A DNA stretch of 64,000 nucleotides from Azospirillum agricola (GCF_017876095.1 NZ_JAGINM010000001.1:310001-374000); one strand, 5' to 3'. Positions 38,026 to 47,438 are shown, counted from the first letter of the stretch. Numbers and translations: made by a program. The notes: generated by a model not told the origin, from the sequence alone.

Positions 38026-40541
38026 AGGGACAGCCGCCCCTGCTCGGCGGGCGCGGCGGCGGTTTGCCTCAGTTCCGGCATGGCCTCGGCCACCAGCGCG
38101 TCGGCCGCCGCCGCCAGCAACTCGTCGGTGGCGCTGCCGTCCACCCGTTCGCGGCCGATCTCCAGGATGACCGGGACGGCGAGCGGCGAGATGCGGTCGA
38201 GGTCCTTGTGGGTGATCCGGCCGCGCACCCGCGCCAGGAAATCCGACAGGCGCCGCACGTCGGTCAGTCCGCCCGCCGCGTCGGCCCGCGTCGCCCGCAG
38301 CAGGACATGGCCGGGGTCGTGCTTGCGCAGCACGTCGTAGATCAGGTCGGAAGAGAAGGTCACCTGCCGTCCGGTCTTCTCCTGCCCCGGATGGCGGCGG
38401 TCGATGACCCCGGCGATCAGCGCGACGTTGCGGAAGGTCCGCCGCAGCATCGAGGATTCGTCCATCCAGGCCTCCAGGTCGTCGCCCAGCATGTCCTGGT
38501 CGAACAGCGCGTCCATGTCCGCTCCTTGTGTCGAGGAGGGCGAACGCAGCGACCACACCGCCAGCACATAGTCGGTGGCGACGAAGCCGAGCGGCCCAAG
38601 CCCGAACCGCTCCATCCGCCGGGTCAGCAGCATGCCGAGCGTCTGGTGGGCGTTGCGCCCCTCGAAGGCGTAGGCGACGAGGAAGCGCTTGCCGGCCTTG
38701 GGGAAGGTCTCCACCAGCAGCCCGTCGCGCGACGGCAGCAGCGAGCGCAGGCGTTGCAGCGTCAGCCATTCCTTCACGTCGCCGGGCAGGCGGTCCCAGC
38801 TTCGCGGGTCGGCGAGCATGGCGCGGACCCGCTCGGCCAGATGGGTGGTCAGCGGCAGGCGGCCGCCGGCGTAGGCCGGGACCTTGGGGTCGCCGCTGCC
38901 GCCCTTGGCGACCTGCGCCTCCATCTCGCGCACGCCGAGGAACTTCAGCAGCTGCCCGGCGAACAGGAAGCTGTCGCCCGGCGTCAGCCCCTGGATGAAA
39001 TACTCCTCCACCTCGCCCAGAACCGGGCCGCGGTTGAGGCGGACCCGGAGCAGCGCCTCCTGGGTGATGGTCCCGACATTCATCCGGTACTGCCGCGCCA
39101 CCGCCGGGCCGGCCACCGACAGCCGGCCGTCCTCGCGCCGGCGCAGCCGCTGGAAGCGCTCGTAGGCGCCCAGCGCGTAACCGCCGGTCGAGACGAAATC
39201 CAGCACATCGTCGAACTCGTCGCGCAGCAGGGTGGCGTAGGGGGCGGCGGAGATCACCTCCTCGTAAAGCGCGTCGGGCAGGAAGGGCGCGGCGCAGGCC
39301 ATGCCGAGCAGATGCTGGGCCAGCACGTCGATGCCGCCGGGGCGGGGCGCCTCGCCGTCCAGCCTGCGGTCGTGCACGGCGTCGAGCGCCGCGCGGCATT
39401 CCAGCACCTCGAAGCGGTTGGCGGGAACCAGCAGGGCCCGGCTCGGCTCGTCGAGCCGGTGGTTCGCGCGGCCGATGCGCTGGACCAGCCGGCTCGACCC
39501 CTTGGGTGCGCCGATCTGCACCACCAGATCGACCGCCGCCCAGTCGATGCCGAGGTCGAGCGAGGAGGTCGCGACCACCGCGCGCAGCTCGCCGCGCGCC
39601 ATGGCGCCCTCGACCTTGCGGCGCTGCTCGGCGGCCAGCGAGCCATGGTGGAGCGCGATCGGCAGGTTGTCGTCGTTGACCCGCCACAGCGCCTGGAAGA
39701 CCAGTTCGGCCTGGGCGCGGGTGTTGACGAAGATCAGCGTGGTCCGGTGCCGGCGGATGCGGTCGTACACCTCGGCCAGCGCGTGCAGCGCCATGTGGCC
39801 GGCCCAGGGCAGGCGTTCCTTCGTGTCCAGGATCCCGATCTCGGCCTGCGCGCCGGATCGCCCCAGCACCAGCCGGACGTCGCCGTCCCCGCCGTCCGCG
39901 CTCCAGCGGCCGCTGCGCGACAGCCAGGCGAGCAGCCGCTCCGGCTCGGCCACCGTGGCCGACAGGCCGACCCGCCTTGCGGCCGGGGCCAGCCGGGACA
40001 GCCGCGCCAGCCCCAGCGCCAGCAGGTCGCCGCGCTTGGTCCCGGCCAGCGCGTGCAACTCGTCGACGATGACGCAGCGCAGGCCGCGGAACAGCCGGTC
40101 GGAATCGGCGTAGGACAACAGGAGGGCGAGGCTCTCCGGCGTCGTCATCAGCATGTGCGGCGGGTGCGCGCGCTGGCGCCGTCTTTTGGCCTCCGGCGTG
40201 TCGCCGGTGCGCGTCTCGGCCCGGATGGGCAGGCGCATCTCGGCGATCGGGGTGTCGAGGTTGCGCTGGATGTCCACCGCCAGCGCCTTCAGCGGCGAGA
40301 TGTAGAGCGTGTGCAGCCCCTCGCGCGGCCGTTCCGCCAGCTCGATCAGCGAGGGCAGGAAGCCGGCCAGCGTCTTGCCGCCGCCGGTCGGCGCGATCAG
40401 CAGGGCGCTCTCGCCCCGCTCCGCCGCCTCGACCATGGCGACCTGATGGGCGTGCGGCGCCCAGCCCTTCGCGCGGAACCACGCGGCGATGTTGGGCGGG
40501 ATCGGCGCCGGAAGGGGATGAGCGGAGGAAGGGGCGTCCAT
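38022..40541 (-). CDS. Ligase-associated DEXH-box DNA helicase (Lhr-like)
   Basis: This superfamily-2 helicase of 839 aa has 'LLIAPTGGGKTLAGFLPSL' (Walker A), 'PLKALAVDIQRNL', 'TTPESLALLL', 'CVIVDELHALAGTKRGD' (motif II DELH, near 160), 'VGLSATVAEPERL', 'TLIFVNTRAQAELVFQAL', 'VVATSSLDLGIDW' and 'QRIGRANHR'. It has the long C-terminal DEAD-assoc region of Lhr proteins. Family members act with PdeM in DNA damage response, probably on nicked or flapped DNA. The ATG at 40541 starts the conserved part; the frame is open 37 codons further upstream. Confidence 0.9.
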   Translation of the reverse strand: MDAPSSAHPLPAPIPPNIAAWFRAKGWAPHAHQVAMVEAAERGESALLIAPTGGGKTLAGFLPSLIELAERPREGLHTLYISPLKALAVDIQRNLDTPIAEMRLPIRAETRTGDTPEAKRRRQRAHPPHMLMTTPESLALLLSYADSDRLFRGLRCVIVDELHALAGTKRGDLLALGLARLSRLAPAARRVGLSATVAEPERLLAWLSRSGRWSADGGDGDVRLVLGRSGAQAEIGILDTKERLPWAGHMALHALAEVYDRIRRHRTTLIFVNTRAQAELVFQALWRVNDDNLPIALHHGSLAAEQRRKVEGAMARGELRAVVATSSLDLGIDWAAVDLVVQIGAPKGSSRLVQRIGRANHRLDEPSRALLVPANRFEVLECRAALDAVHDRRLDGEAPRPGGIDVLAQHLLGMACAAPFLPDALYEEVISAAPYATLLRDEFDDVLDFVSTGGYALGAYERFQRLRRREDGRLSVAGPAVARQYRMNVGTITQEALLRVRLNRGPVLGEVEEYFIQGLTPGDSFLFAGQLLKFLGVREMEAQVAKGGSGDPKVPAYAGGRLPLTTHLAERVRAMLADPRSWDRLPGDVKEWLTLQRLRSLLPSRDGLLVETFPKAGKRFLVAYAFEGRNAHQTLGMLLTRRMERFGLGPLGFVATDYVLAVWSLRSPSSTQGADMDALFDQDMLGDDLEAWMDESSMLRRTFRNVALIAGVIDRRHPGQEKTGRQVTFSSDLIYDVLRKHDPGHVLLRATRADAAGGLTDVRRLSDFLARVRGRITHKDLDRISPLAVPVILEIGRERVDGSATDELLAAAADALVAEAMPELRQTAAAPAEQGRLSL

Positions 40542-40660
40542 GGACCGGAGGGCTGAGGGGCGAGGCGGGTCGCGGAACAAGATAGGGCGCCGTTCGCGAA
40601 CGAACAAGGAACGATAGCGCTTGGCACCGTCGGCCCGGACGGTGGGCGCCATTCCGCTGT

Positions 40661-40674
40661 GTGAAAAACTTCAC
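40661..40674. promoter_or_regulatory. Palindrome upstream of the ribbon-helix-helix gene
   Basis: GTGAA-AAAC-TTCAC lies in the 187-bp divergent region between the helicase gene and the RHH gene. Small palindromes near RHH genes are often self-binding operators. No experimental basis here. Confidence 0.3.
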
Positions 40675-40728
40675 TGCGGCACGGGGCGGAAAGGAGGATT
40701 TTGAGCGCCGGTAGCCAAGGGGGTACAG

Positions 40729-41016
40729 ATGATTTGCCGCAATCTTAGGGTAAATGGTCGCCGGACCAGCTTACGCATGGAACAGGAAATTTGGGACGCG
40801 GTGGACGACGTCGCCCGGCGCCGCTGCATCCTGGTGACCGAACTGGTCTCCGAGATCGACCGCCAGCGCGGCGAGGCCAGCCTGACCGCCGAACTGCGCG
40901 TCTACGTGCTGGGCTATTACCGCAAGGTCATCGAACGGCTGGACAGCTATGGGATGACGCGGGTTCCGCTCGCCCGCCCGATCGAGCAGCCCGCCGAATA
41001 CGCCACGCTCCAGTAA
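40729..41016 (+). CDS. Ribbon-helix-helix domain protein
   Basis: The 95-aa protein carries an RHH_4-type DNA-binding domain: a basic beta-strand 'RNLRVNGRRTSLRMEQEIWD' followed by helices 'AVDDVARRRCILVTELVSEI' and 'TAELRVYVLGYYRKV'. Such proteins are common in alphaproteobacteria and presumably act as small dimeric transcription regulators; the target is unknown. AAGGGGG lies 8 bp upstream of the ATG. No toxin-like gene is next to it, so it is not an obvious antitoxin. Confidence 0.85.
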   Translation: MICRNLRVNGRRTSLRMEQEIWDAVDDVARRRCILVTELVSEIDRQRGEASLTAELRVYVLGYYRKVIERLDSYGMTRVPLARPIEQPAEYATLQ

Positions 41017-41070
41017 GACGCGGCCCCCCGGAGCGCCCCGGATTTCCGGGCTCCCGGAGACAAAAGGAAA

Positions 41071-41096
41071 GGGCGGCCTGGGATCGCGGGCCGCCC
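41071..41096 (+). terminator. Hairpin after the ribbon-helix-helix gene
   Basis: GGGCGGCC and GGCCGCCC pair around a 10-nt loop, 54 bp past the stop. The T-tract is weak, so termination is uncertain. The rest of 41017-41242 holds no recognisable gene. Confidence 0.45.
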
Positions 41097-41242
41097 TGAA
41101 GTCTCCGGTTCCATCAGAGACGTCATCATCCTCCCAAAACCTGCGTCTTGGCCATTTGCGCAAAAGTGGCACTCCGCCATGCCTGGCCGTTATGCCGGCC
41201 GGATCGCGGGGGCTTCGCCACGGGCGCGCCCTCCACCTGGAA

Positions 41243-41653
41243 TCAGCGGAAGAAGCCGGGCAGAAACTCGATCACCACGCCGGTTCCGCTGACGACAAGC
41301 ACCGCATCGCGTCCCGCCCGGACCCAGTGATGCCCGCGCGGCGGCCGATGGAGGTGATAACTGGCCGGCTTGACGATGACGTGGCGTTTGCCACGGTATT
41401 CCTGCGGCAACCGCTGGCCCGTCCGCCAATGGCGCTCGGAAGGGCGCTCGGGGCGATGCTCGTAACGGTGGTCGGCTGGGCGATGATCGTTTGGCCGATC
41501 CGGTCCGCGCCGGTCCGGCCCTCTCTGGTCGGGCCGCGCATGGGGAGGGGGAGCCTCGTGGCCCTGGTTCCATCCCTGCGCCATGGCTTGCGACCCGGCG
41601 AGGCTGGAAAAGGTGACGGCGGCGATGAGGGCCGCGACCATGCTGCGCTTCAT
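41243..41653 (-). CDS. RcnB-family periplasmic protein
   Basis: The 136-aa precursor has a signal peptide ('MVAALIAAVTFSSLAGSQAMA', cleavage near residue 25). A His/Arg/Pro-rich region follows ('HEAPPPHARPDQRGPDRRGP'), then an RcnB domain with 'HWRTGQRLPQEYRGKRHVI' and 'PRGHHWVRAGRDAVLVV'. RcnB in E. coli is needed for nickel/cobalt homeostasis; alphaproteobacteria encode many such proteins of unknown role. The ATG at 41653 gives a good signal peptide. Confidence 0.85.
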   Translation of the reverse strand: MKRSMVAALIAAVTFSSLAGSQAMAQGWNQGHEAPPPHARPDQRGPDRRGPDRPNDHRPADHRYEHRPERPSERHWRTGQRLPQEYRGKRHVIVKPASYHLHRPPRGHHWVRAGRDAVLVVSGTGVVIEFLPGFFR

Positions 41654-41806
41654 GAGGGTGGTCCCCTTGTTTCGGTACCGGGGTTTCGGCATCGGGAACC
41701 TGATGCCCCGATGATTTCCCGATGACCGCAGGATGCCCCCGCATCGTTGCTGGTTGATGTCCGGACGGCAGGCGTTCGGTAACGTTGTGTTACAGCTGTT
41801 CGCGGT

Positions 41807-42565
41807 TCACTGGAGGCGGGGGATGTCGGCCGCGCCGACCATCGCCTGGAAGGCCGGCTTGGCGAAGAAATAGCCCTGCATCAGACGGATGCCGAGATCG
41901 CTCAGGGCATCGGCCTCGCCGGCGGTTTCCACGCCCTCGGCCACCGGGGTGATGCCGAGATCCGCGCAGACCATCAGGATCGCCTTCACGATGCTGCGGC
42001 GGGGACGCTCGCTGTCGATGTTGCGCGTCAACTCCATGTCCAGCTTGATGATGTCCGGCTGGAATTCCGCCAGCAGGTTCAGGCCGGAATAGCCCGACCC
42101 GAAATCGTCGATGGCGGTCATGAACCCCTGCCGCCTGTATTCGGCGAAGATGCCCTTCAGATGGCCGTGATCGACGACGCGCTCGTTCTCCGTGACCTCG
42201 AAGATGATCCGGCTGGTCGGAAAGTTGGTCCGCCGTGCGGCGGCGAGCGTTGCCTGGATGCAGGCCTCCGCCTTGTAGACCGCGTTGGGCAGGAAGTTGA
42301 TCGACAGCCGGGCGCCGTCCATCGGCAGCCCGGACGCCAATTCGATGGCCTTGACGCGGCAGGATTGGTCGAAGCTGTAGCGGTTGCCCTCGTTGACCTG
42401 CCCGAGCACCCAGCCGGCGCCCTGGCCTTCCGTTCCGCGCACCAGCGCCTCGTGCGCCCAGATCCCGCCGGCCGCCACATCCACGATGGGCTGGAACGCC
42501 ATGGTGAAGTCCAGATCGAAGCGCTCGGCGCACCGGCCCCCGCATCCCGTACCAACAGCCGCCAT
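41807..42565 (-). CDS. EAL-domain protein, putative cyclic-di-GMP phosphodiesterase
   Basis: The 252-aa protein is one EAL domain with no sensor: 'FTMAFQPIVDVAAGGIWAHE' then 'ALVRG' (the EAL motif), 'LSINFLPNAVY', 'IIFEVTENERVVD', 'AIDDFGSGYSGLNLLAEFQP' (DDFGSG, near canonical DDFGTG), 'IIKLDMELTRNID' and 'PVAEGVETAGEAD'. Catalytic residues look conserved, so it probably hydrolyses c-di-GMP. With the HD-GYP gene it gives two c-di-GMP-degrading candidates and no GGDEF gene in the window. The ATG at 42565 is preceded by GGCAGG. Confidence 0.9.
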   Translation of the reverse strand: MAAVGTGCGGRCAERFDLDFTMAFQPIVDVAAGGIWAHEALVRGTEGQGAGWVLGQVNEGNRYSFDQSCRVKAIELASGLPMDGARLSINFLPNAVYKAEACIQATLAAARRTNFPTSRIIFEVTENERVVDHGHLKGIFAEYRRQGFMTAIDDFGSGYSGLNLLAEFQPDIIKLDMELTRNIDSERPRRSIVKAILMVCADLGITPVAEGVETAGEADALSDLGIRLMQGYFFAKPAFQAMVGAADIPRLQ

Positions 42566-42673
42566 CCTGCCACGCCCTCCGCTTGATCCTCGCCTATAGG
42601 TAAGGGACGCTGCCACAGGTTTAACCCGACGGAGGTGTGACAACGCCACCACTTTCGTCTGGGCGCCCCCCTC

Positions 42674-45040
42674 CTATTCGGCCGCCGCCCGCGTTCCATC
42701 ACCCCGTGACCCGGCACCCCGTGGCCCGGCGGCCTGGATCGCCGACCAGATCGCCAGCGGAGTCGCCGGCATGTCGATGTGCTGGATGCCGTGGTCCGAC
42801 AGCGCGTCGACCAGCGCGTTGATGATGGCGGGCGGCGCGCCGATCGCCCCGGCCTCGCCGGCGCCCTTCATGCCCAGCATGTTGGTGGTGCTCGGCACGC
42901 AGTTCAGCTTCACCTGGATCGGCGGCATGTCGACCGCGCGCGGCATCTGGTAGTCCATGAAGGAGCCGGTCAGCAGCTGGCCGCTGTCCGGGTCGTAGAC
43001 CACGCGTTCCTGCAACGCCTGTCCCAGCCCCTGCGCGACGCCGCCATGCACCTGCCCGATCACCAGCATCGGGTTGACCACGGTGCCGAAATCATCGACC
43101 ACGCTGTAGCGGACGACCTCGACGGTGCCGGTGTCGGGATCGATCTCGACCTCGGCGACGTGGCAGCCGTTGGGGAAGGTGCTGGCCGGCGGCGACCAGC
43201 GCGCCCGCTCGGAGAAGGCGATTCCCGTCTGGTCCGTTCCGGTGCGGCCCGCCGCCGCCCTGGCCGCGACCTCCTTCAGCGACACGCTGCGGTCGGTGCC
43301 GGCGACGGTGAAGCGGCCCTCGGCGAACTCGATGTCGATCTCGGCGGTTTCCAGCAGGTCGGCCGCGACCGGGATCGCGCTCCTCACCACCTTGGCCGCC
43401 CCCTCCGCCAGCGCCGAGCCGCCGACCGGGACGGAGCGCGAGCCGCCGGTGCCGGCGCCCCAGGTCACGCGGTCGGTGTCGCCCTGCACGACCTCGACAT
43501 CCTCGGGCGGCACGCCCAGCCGGTCGGCGAGGATCTGCTTGTAGGCGGTCTCGTGGCCCTGGCCGTTGGTCTGGGTGCCGATCAGCAGGACGACGCGGCC
43601 GTCGCCGCCGACCTGCACCGTCGCCTGCTCCGGTCCGCCGCCCGAGCAGGCCTCGATGTAGGTCGACAGGCCGGCGCCGCGCAGCCGGCCGCGCGCCCTG
43701 GCTTCCGCCTTGCGGGCGGGCAGGCCGGCCATGTCGGCCAGGATCAGCCCGTCCTCCAGGTTCCGGGCGAACTCGCCGGTGTCGTAGACCTGTCCCATCG
43801 GCGTCGCGTAGGGCATCGCCGAGGCGGGGATGAAGTTGCGGCGGCGGATCTCCGCCGGCCCAAGCCCGGTGACGCGACCGGCGTGGTCGATCAGCCGCTC
43901 CAGCAGATAGGCCGCCTCCGGCCGGCCGGCGCCGCGGTAGGCGTCGACCGGCTGGGTGTTGGTGAATACGCCCTTGACCCGCACATAGACCGCCGGGGTC
44001 CGGTAGGAACCGACCAGCATCGCGGAGCCGGCGTCGGTCGGGATGAAGGGGCCGTAGTTGGACAGGTAGGCGCCGAGGTTGGCGACGGTGTCGACCCGCA
44101 GCCCGAGGAAATGGCCGTCGGCGTCGAGCGCCAGCCGCGCCCGGCTGACATGGTCGCGGCCGTGGTCGTCGCTGACGAAGCCCTCGGTGCGCTCGGCGGC
44201 CCATTTCACCGCGCGGCCCAGGGCGCGGGCGGCGAACAGGCAGGCGACGTATTCCGGGTAGTTGAACAGCTTCATGCCGAAGCCGCCGCCGACGTCGGTG
44301 GTCAGGACGCGGATGCGCTCCTTCGGCTCCTTCAGGATGTCGCAGAACTGCTTTTGCAGGCTGTGGACGCCCTGGCTGGTGACGTGGATCTGCAAGCGCC
44401 CGCTGTCCGGCTCGACCCCGGCGAGGCAGGCGCGGCCTTCCATCGGGTTGGCGACGACGCGGTTGTTGACGATCTCCAGCTCGACGACGCGGGCGGCCTT
44501 GGCCAGCGCCGCCTCGACGGCGGCCTCGTCGCCGGTGTCCCAATCGAAGCAGAGGTTGCCGGGGGCCTCGTCCCACACTTGCGGGCGGCCGGGCTCCAGC
44601 GCCTCGGCGGTGCCGGTGACGGCGGGGCGGTCGTCGTAATCGACCATCACCAGTTCGGCGGCGTCGCGGGCGGCCTCCAGCGTCTCGGCCACCACCAGGG
44701 CGACCGGGTCGCCGACATGGCGGACGAAGCCGCGCGCCAGCGCCGGGCGCGGCGTGCGGACGTAGGGCGAGCCGTCGCGCTGCTTGAGGTCCGAGTTGCA
44801 GGGAATCTGCCCGACTCCGGCGGCGTCGAGGTCGGCGACCGTGTAGACCGCCAGCACGCCGGGCACCGCCACGGCGTCGGCCGTGTCGATGGCGCCGATG
44901 GCGGCGAAGGCGTGGGGCGAGCGCACGAACACCGCGAAGGTCTGTCCGGGCAGGGTCACGTCGTCGGTGTAGCGGCCGCCGCCGGTGAGGAGGCGTGCGT
45001 CTTCGGTGCGCGGTACCGCTTGGCCGATGCCGAACTTCAT
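42674..45040 (-). CDS. CoxL-like molybdopterin hydroxylase large subunit (form II type)
   Basis: This large subunit of the xanthine dehydrogenase/CO dehydrogenase superfamily is 788 aa. Motifs are '[20 protein letters not shown]', 'MEGRACLA', '[13 protein letters not shown]' (cofactor loop), '[20 protein letters not shown]' near residue 365 and '[14 protein letters not shown]' near the C-terminus (with the presumed catalytic Glu). AYRGAGR instead of AYxCSFR indicates a form II enzyme, not a true CO oxidase. The [2Fe-2S] and FAD subunits (CoxS, CoxM) are not adjacent, so partners or substrate are unknown. GGGAG precedes the ATG at 45040. Confidence 0.9.
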   Translation of the reverse strand: MKFGIGQAVPRTEDARLLTGGGRYTDDVTLPGQTFAVFVRSPHAFAAIGAIDTADAVAVPGVLAVYTVADLDAAGVGQIPCNSDLKQRDGSPYVRTPRPALARGFVRHVGDPVALVVAETLEAARDAAELVMVDYDDRPAVTGTAEALEPGRPQVWDEAPGNLCFDWDTGDEAAVEAALAKAARVVELEIVNNRVVANPMEGRACLAGVEPDSGRLQIHVTSQGVHSLQKQFCDILKEPKERIRVLTTDVGGGFGMKLFNYPEYVACLFAARALGRAVKWAAERTEGFVSDDHGRDHVSRARLALDADGHFLGLRVDTVANLGAYLSNYGPFIPTDAGSAMLVGSYRTPAVYVRVKGVFTNTQPVDAYRGAGRPEAAYLLERLIDHAGRVTGLGPAEIRRRNFIPASAMPYATPMGQVYDTGEFARNLEDGLILADMAGLPARKAEARARGRLRGAGLSTYIEACSGGGPEQATVQVGGDGRVVLLIGTQTNGQGHETAYKQILADRLGVPPEDVEVVQGDTDRVTWGAGTGGSRSVPVGGSALAEGAAKVVRSAIPVAADLLETAEIDIEFAEGRFTVAGTDRSVSLKEVAARAAAGRTGTDQTGIAFSERARWSPPASTFPNGCHVAEVEIDPDTGTVEVVRYSVVDDFGTVVNPMLVIGQVHGGVAQGLGQALQERVVYDPDSGQLLTGSFMDYQMPRAVDMPPIQVKLNCVPSTTNMLGMKGAGEAGAIGAPPAIINALVDALSDHGIQHIDMPATPLAIWSAIQAAGPRGAGSRGDGTRAAAE

Positions 45041-45223
45041 GAAGGAACTCCCGCTTTGCCGAGGTGGGCCGGAGGCCGGTCGACGTCGAGGATAGGGCGG
45101 GGCGGGGCGAAGGGAAACCCCGCCTGACGGCATGCGCCCGTCATGGCGGCGATGCCGGCGGCAAACGGGGAAAAGGGGATTATGGGCTGGCCGGGCGGGG
45201 GCGGGGACGCCATAGTCATGGGC

Positions 45224-45961
45224 ATGTGCGGACGCATGCTGCTCACCACCCCCGTCAGCGAGCTTCAGCGGATCTTCGGCGTGCCGGACAAGCCGAACCT
45301 GAAGGCGCGCTGGAACGTCGCCCCGACCCAGGAAATTCCCATCGTCCGGGAGGATGAGGACGGGCGCCATCTGGTGATGGTCCGCTGGGGCCTCGTGCCG
45401 CATTGGGCGGCGGATCCCTCCATCGGCGCGCGGATGATCAACGCGCGCGCCGAATCGGCGGCGGAGAAGCCGGCCTTCCGCGAGGCGCTGCGCCGGCGGC
45501 GCTGCCTCGTTCCGCTCGACGGCTTCTACGAATGGACGGCGGCGGGACCGCGCCGGCAGGGCCACGTCATCCGCCGCCGCGACCGCGCGCCCTTCGCGCT
45601 GGCCGGGCTGTGGGAGGTCTGGCGCGGGCCGAAGGGCGGGCCGCCGCCGGAACGGCCGCTGGAAAGCGTCACCATCGTCACGACCACCGCCAACGCCACC
45701 CTGTCGGCCCTGCACGAGCGGATGCCGGTGGTGCTCGACCCGGCCGACTGGGAGCGCTGGCTCGATCCCGCCGCTCCGCCGTCGGCGGTGCGGGGGCTGC
45801 TGCGGCCGGCGCCCGACGATTGGCTGGAGGTTGCCGCGGTCGGGCCGCGCGTCAACAGCGTGCGCAACGACGACGCGTCCTGCCTCGACCCGCCGTCCGC
45901 TCCGCCGCCCGACGCGCCATCCCGCCGCAAGGCCGCCGATGACCAGCCGACGCTGTTCTGA
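45224..45961 (+). CDS. yedK: SRAP-domain protein (YedK/HMCES-like)
   Basis: SRAP proteins covalently trap abasic sites in single-stranded DNA through Cys2. The 245-aa protein starts 'MCGRMLLTTPVSELQRIFGV', exposing Cys2 after Met removal, and has 'RWNVAPTQEIPIVRE', 'MVRWGLVPHWAADPSIGARM', 'INARAESAAEKPAFREALRR', 'RCLVPLDGFYEW' and 'HERMPVVLD' (conserved Asn, Glu and His of the active site). The in-frame codons upstream of 45224 would hide Cys2, so the ATG at 45224 is correct. Its end overlaps the next gene. Confidence 0.94.
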   Translation: MCGRMLLTTPVSELQRIFGVPDKPNLKARWNVAPTQEIPIVREDEDGRHLVMVRWGLVPHWAADPSIGARMINARAESAAEKPAFREALRRRRCLVPLDGFYEWTAAGPRRQGHVIRRRDRAPFALAGLWEVWRGPKGGPPPERPLESVTIVTTTANATLSALHERMPVVLDPADWERWLDPAAPPSAVRGLLRPAPDDWLEVAAVGPRVNSVRNDDASCLDPPSAPPPDAPSRRKAADDQPTLF

Positions 45962-46499
45962 CCGGCTCGCCTCGGCCCTGCTGGCGGCTCTCGTCCTGCT
46001 CGGCGGTCCGGTCTATGCGTCAGCCCAGACGGCCGGCCCGACCAAAGGCAAGGTGGCCGCCACGCCCAACGAGACGTTAAAAGGAAAAGCGGTCGCGGCC
46101 GAAGGGGATCTGCTGGTCATCAACGACACGCCGGTCCGCCTGATGGGGATCGACGCCCCCGATCCGGGGCAGAAATGCAAGAACCGTTACGGTCACGAAC
46201 TGGACTGTTTCAAGGTGGCGACGGCGGTGCTCGCCGCCATGGTCAAGGACGAGGAGGTGACCTGCACCGTCTCGGAAAAGGACCGGACCGGCGAGAGGAA
46301 GGGTGAGTGCCGGGTGCGCGGCGTCGATCTGGGGGCGGCGATGGTGTCGCGCGGCTGGGCGTTCCATTACGCCAGCCTGTCGGCGGCCTACCAGAAGGGC
46401 GAGGCCTACGCCCAGAGCAAGCGGATGGGGCTGTGGGCTGGTCAGGTGGAGAAGCCGTGGCAGTGGCGGTCGCGCCAAGTCCGCGAAAAATCCCGCTGA
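45939..46499 (+). CDS. Thermonuclease-like (SNase) exported protein
   Basis: The 186-aa precursor has a signal peptide ('ASALLAALVLLGGPVYASAQ') and a SNase-like domain (about 50-165): 'LKGKAVAAEGDLLVINDTPV', 'RLMGIDAPDPGQKCKNRYGH', 'VTCTVSEKDRTGERKGECRV' and 'GAAMVSRGWAFHYASLSAAY'. The family cuts DNA/RNA with Ca2+, but several of its members with the 'RLxGIDAPE' loop are only SNase-like and may be inactive. It starts 23 bp inside the end of the SRAP gene, so the pair is translationally coupled. Confidence 0.85.
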   Translation: MTSRRCSDRLASALLAALVLLGGPVYASAQTAGPTKGKVAATPNETLKGKAVAAEGDLLVINDTPVRLMGIDAPDPGQKCKNRYGHELDCFKVATAVLAAMVKDEEVTCTVSEKDRTGERKGECRVRGVDLGAAMVSRGWAFHYASLSAAYQKGEAYAQSKRMGLWAGQVEKPWQWRSRQVREKSR

Positions 46500-46640
46500 C
46501 CCTTCGGTCCTGACCGGATCGGCTGCTCCCCTTTTCCCGTCGCGGGCGGAGGGGGCGGCGTGATAGGTTTGAAGGCCGTTCATATTTTGTTAACCGGCTT
46601 GGCCGACCGCCAGGACGCTTGCCCGCAGAGGACGCGGATC

Positions 46641-47438
46641 ATGCAGATGTACGGATGCGAACTCTACGATCATCTGCCGCATCTGCGCCGGTACGCACGC
46701 GCGCTGACGGGAGCGGTCGAGGCCGGCGACGCGCTGGCGACGCGCTGCGTCGAGGTCGTGGTGATGGCGCCGACGCGCTTCGGGCTGGACCGGGGGGAGG
46801 GGGCGCGGCTGCCGCTCTACGCGCTGCTGCATCTGTTGTTCGACCAGTCCGCCGTCCAGTCCGCCGCCGCCCGTCCGGCGGTCTCGCCGCATCCCATCGA
46901 GCGGGCGCTGGCCACGTTGCCGGAGTGTGAGCGCCGGCTGTATCTGCTGGTGACGCTGGAGGAGCTGAGCCTCGCGGAGGCCGCCCAGATCCTGAATCTC
47001 GCGCCGGTGGAGGCGATCGGCCGGTTGAAGGAGGCGCGCGAACGGGTCCGTCTGGCGATGACCCAGCGGGTGCTGGTGGTGGAGGACAACGCCCTTCAGG
47101 CGATGGAGATCGGCGAGGTGGTGGCCGACATGGGCCACGTCGTTTGCGGCACCGCGGTGAACGAGCGGGAGGCGCTGTCGCTGCTGCGGGCCGAGAATCC
47201 CACGCTGGCGCTGGTCGACGTGCGTCTGGCCGACGGCGGCAGCGGGGTCGCGATCGCCCGCCATCTGCGCCGCACGCGGTCGCTCCGCACGATCTTCATC
47301 ACCGCCTTCGACGGCGATCTGGAGGAGCTGGGCGCCTGCCACCTCGGCCAGATCGTCCGCAAGCCCTTCACCAACGAGGCGATCCGCGCCGCCATCTCGC
47401 GGGCGGTCTTCATGCCGCGCCCGGTGGCGCTGGCCTGA
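46641..47438 (+). CDS. PhyR-like response regulator (sigma-like plus receiver)
   Basis: PhyR is the alphaproteobacterial general stress anti-anti-sigma factor. The 265-aa protein has an ECF-sigma-like N-terminal region (about 1-130, ending 'LSLAEAAQILNLAPVEAIGR' and 'LKEARERVRLAM', like sigma region 4) and a C-terminal receiver (about 138-262): 'RVLVVEDNALQAMEIGEVVA', 'LALVDVRLADGG' (phospho-acceptor Asp), 'IFITAFDGDLEE' and 'IVRKPFTNEAI'. NepR and EcfG genes are not adjacent, so this may be a PhyR paralogue. The ATG at 46641 begins 'MQMYGCELYDHLPHLRRYAR', like PhyR. Confidence 0.85.
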   Translation: MQMYGCELYDHLPHLRRYARALTGAVEAGDALATRCVEVVVMAPTRFGLDRGEGARLPLYALLHLLFDQSAVQSAAARPAVSPHPIERALATLPECERRLYLLVTLEELSLAEAAQILNLAPVEAIGRLKEARERVRLAMTQRVLVVEDNALQAMEIGEVVADMGHVVCGTAVNEREALSLLRAENPTLALVDVRLADGGSGVAIARHLRRTRSLRTIFITAFDGDLEELGACHLGQIVRKPFTNEAIRAAISRAVFMPRPVALA

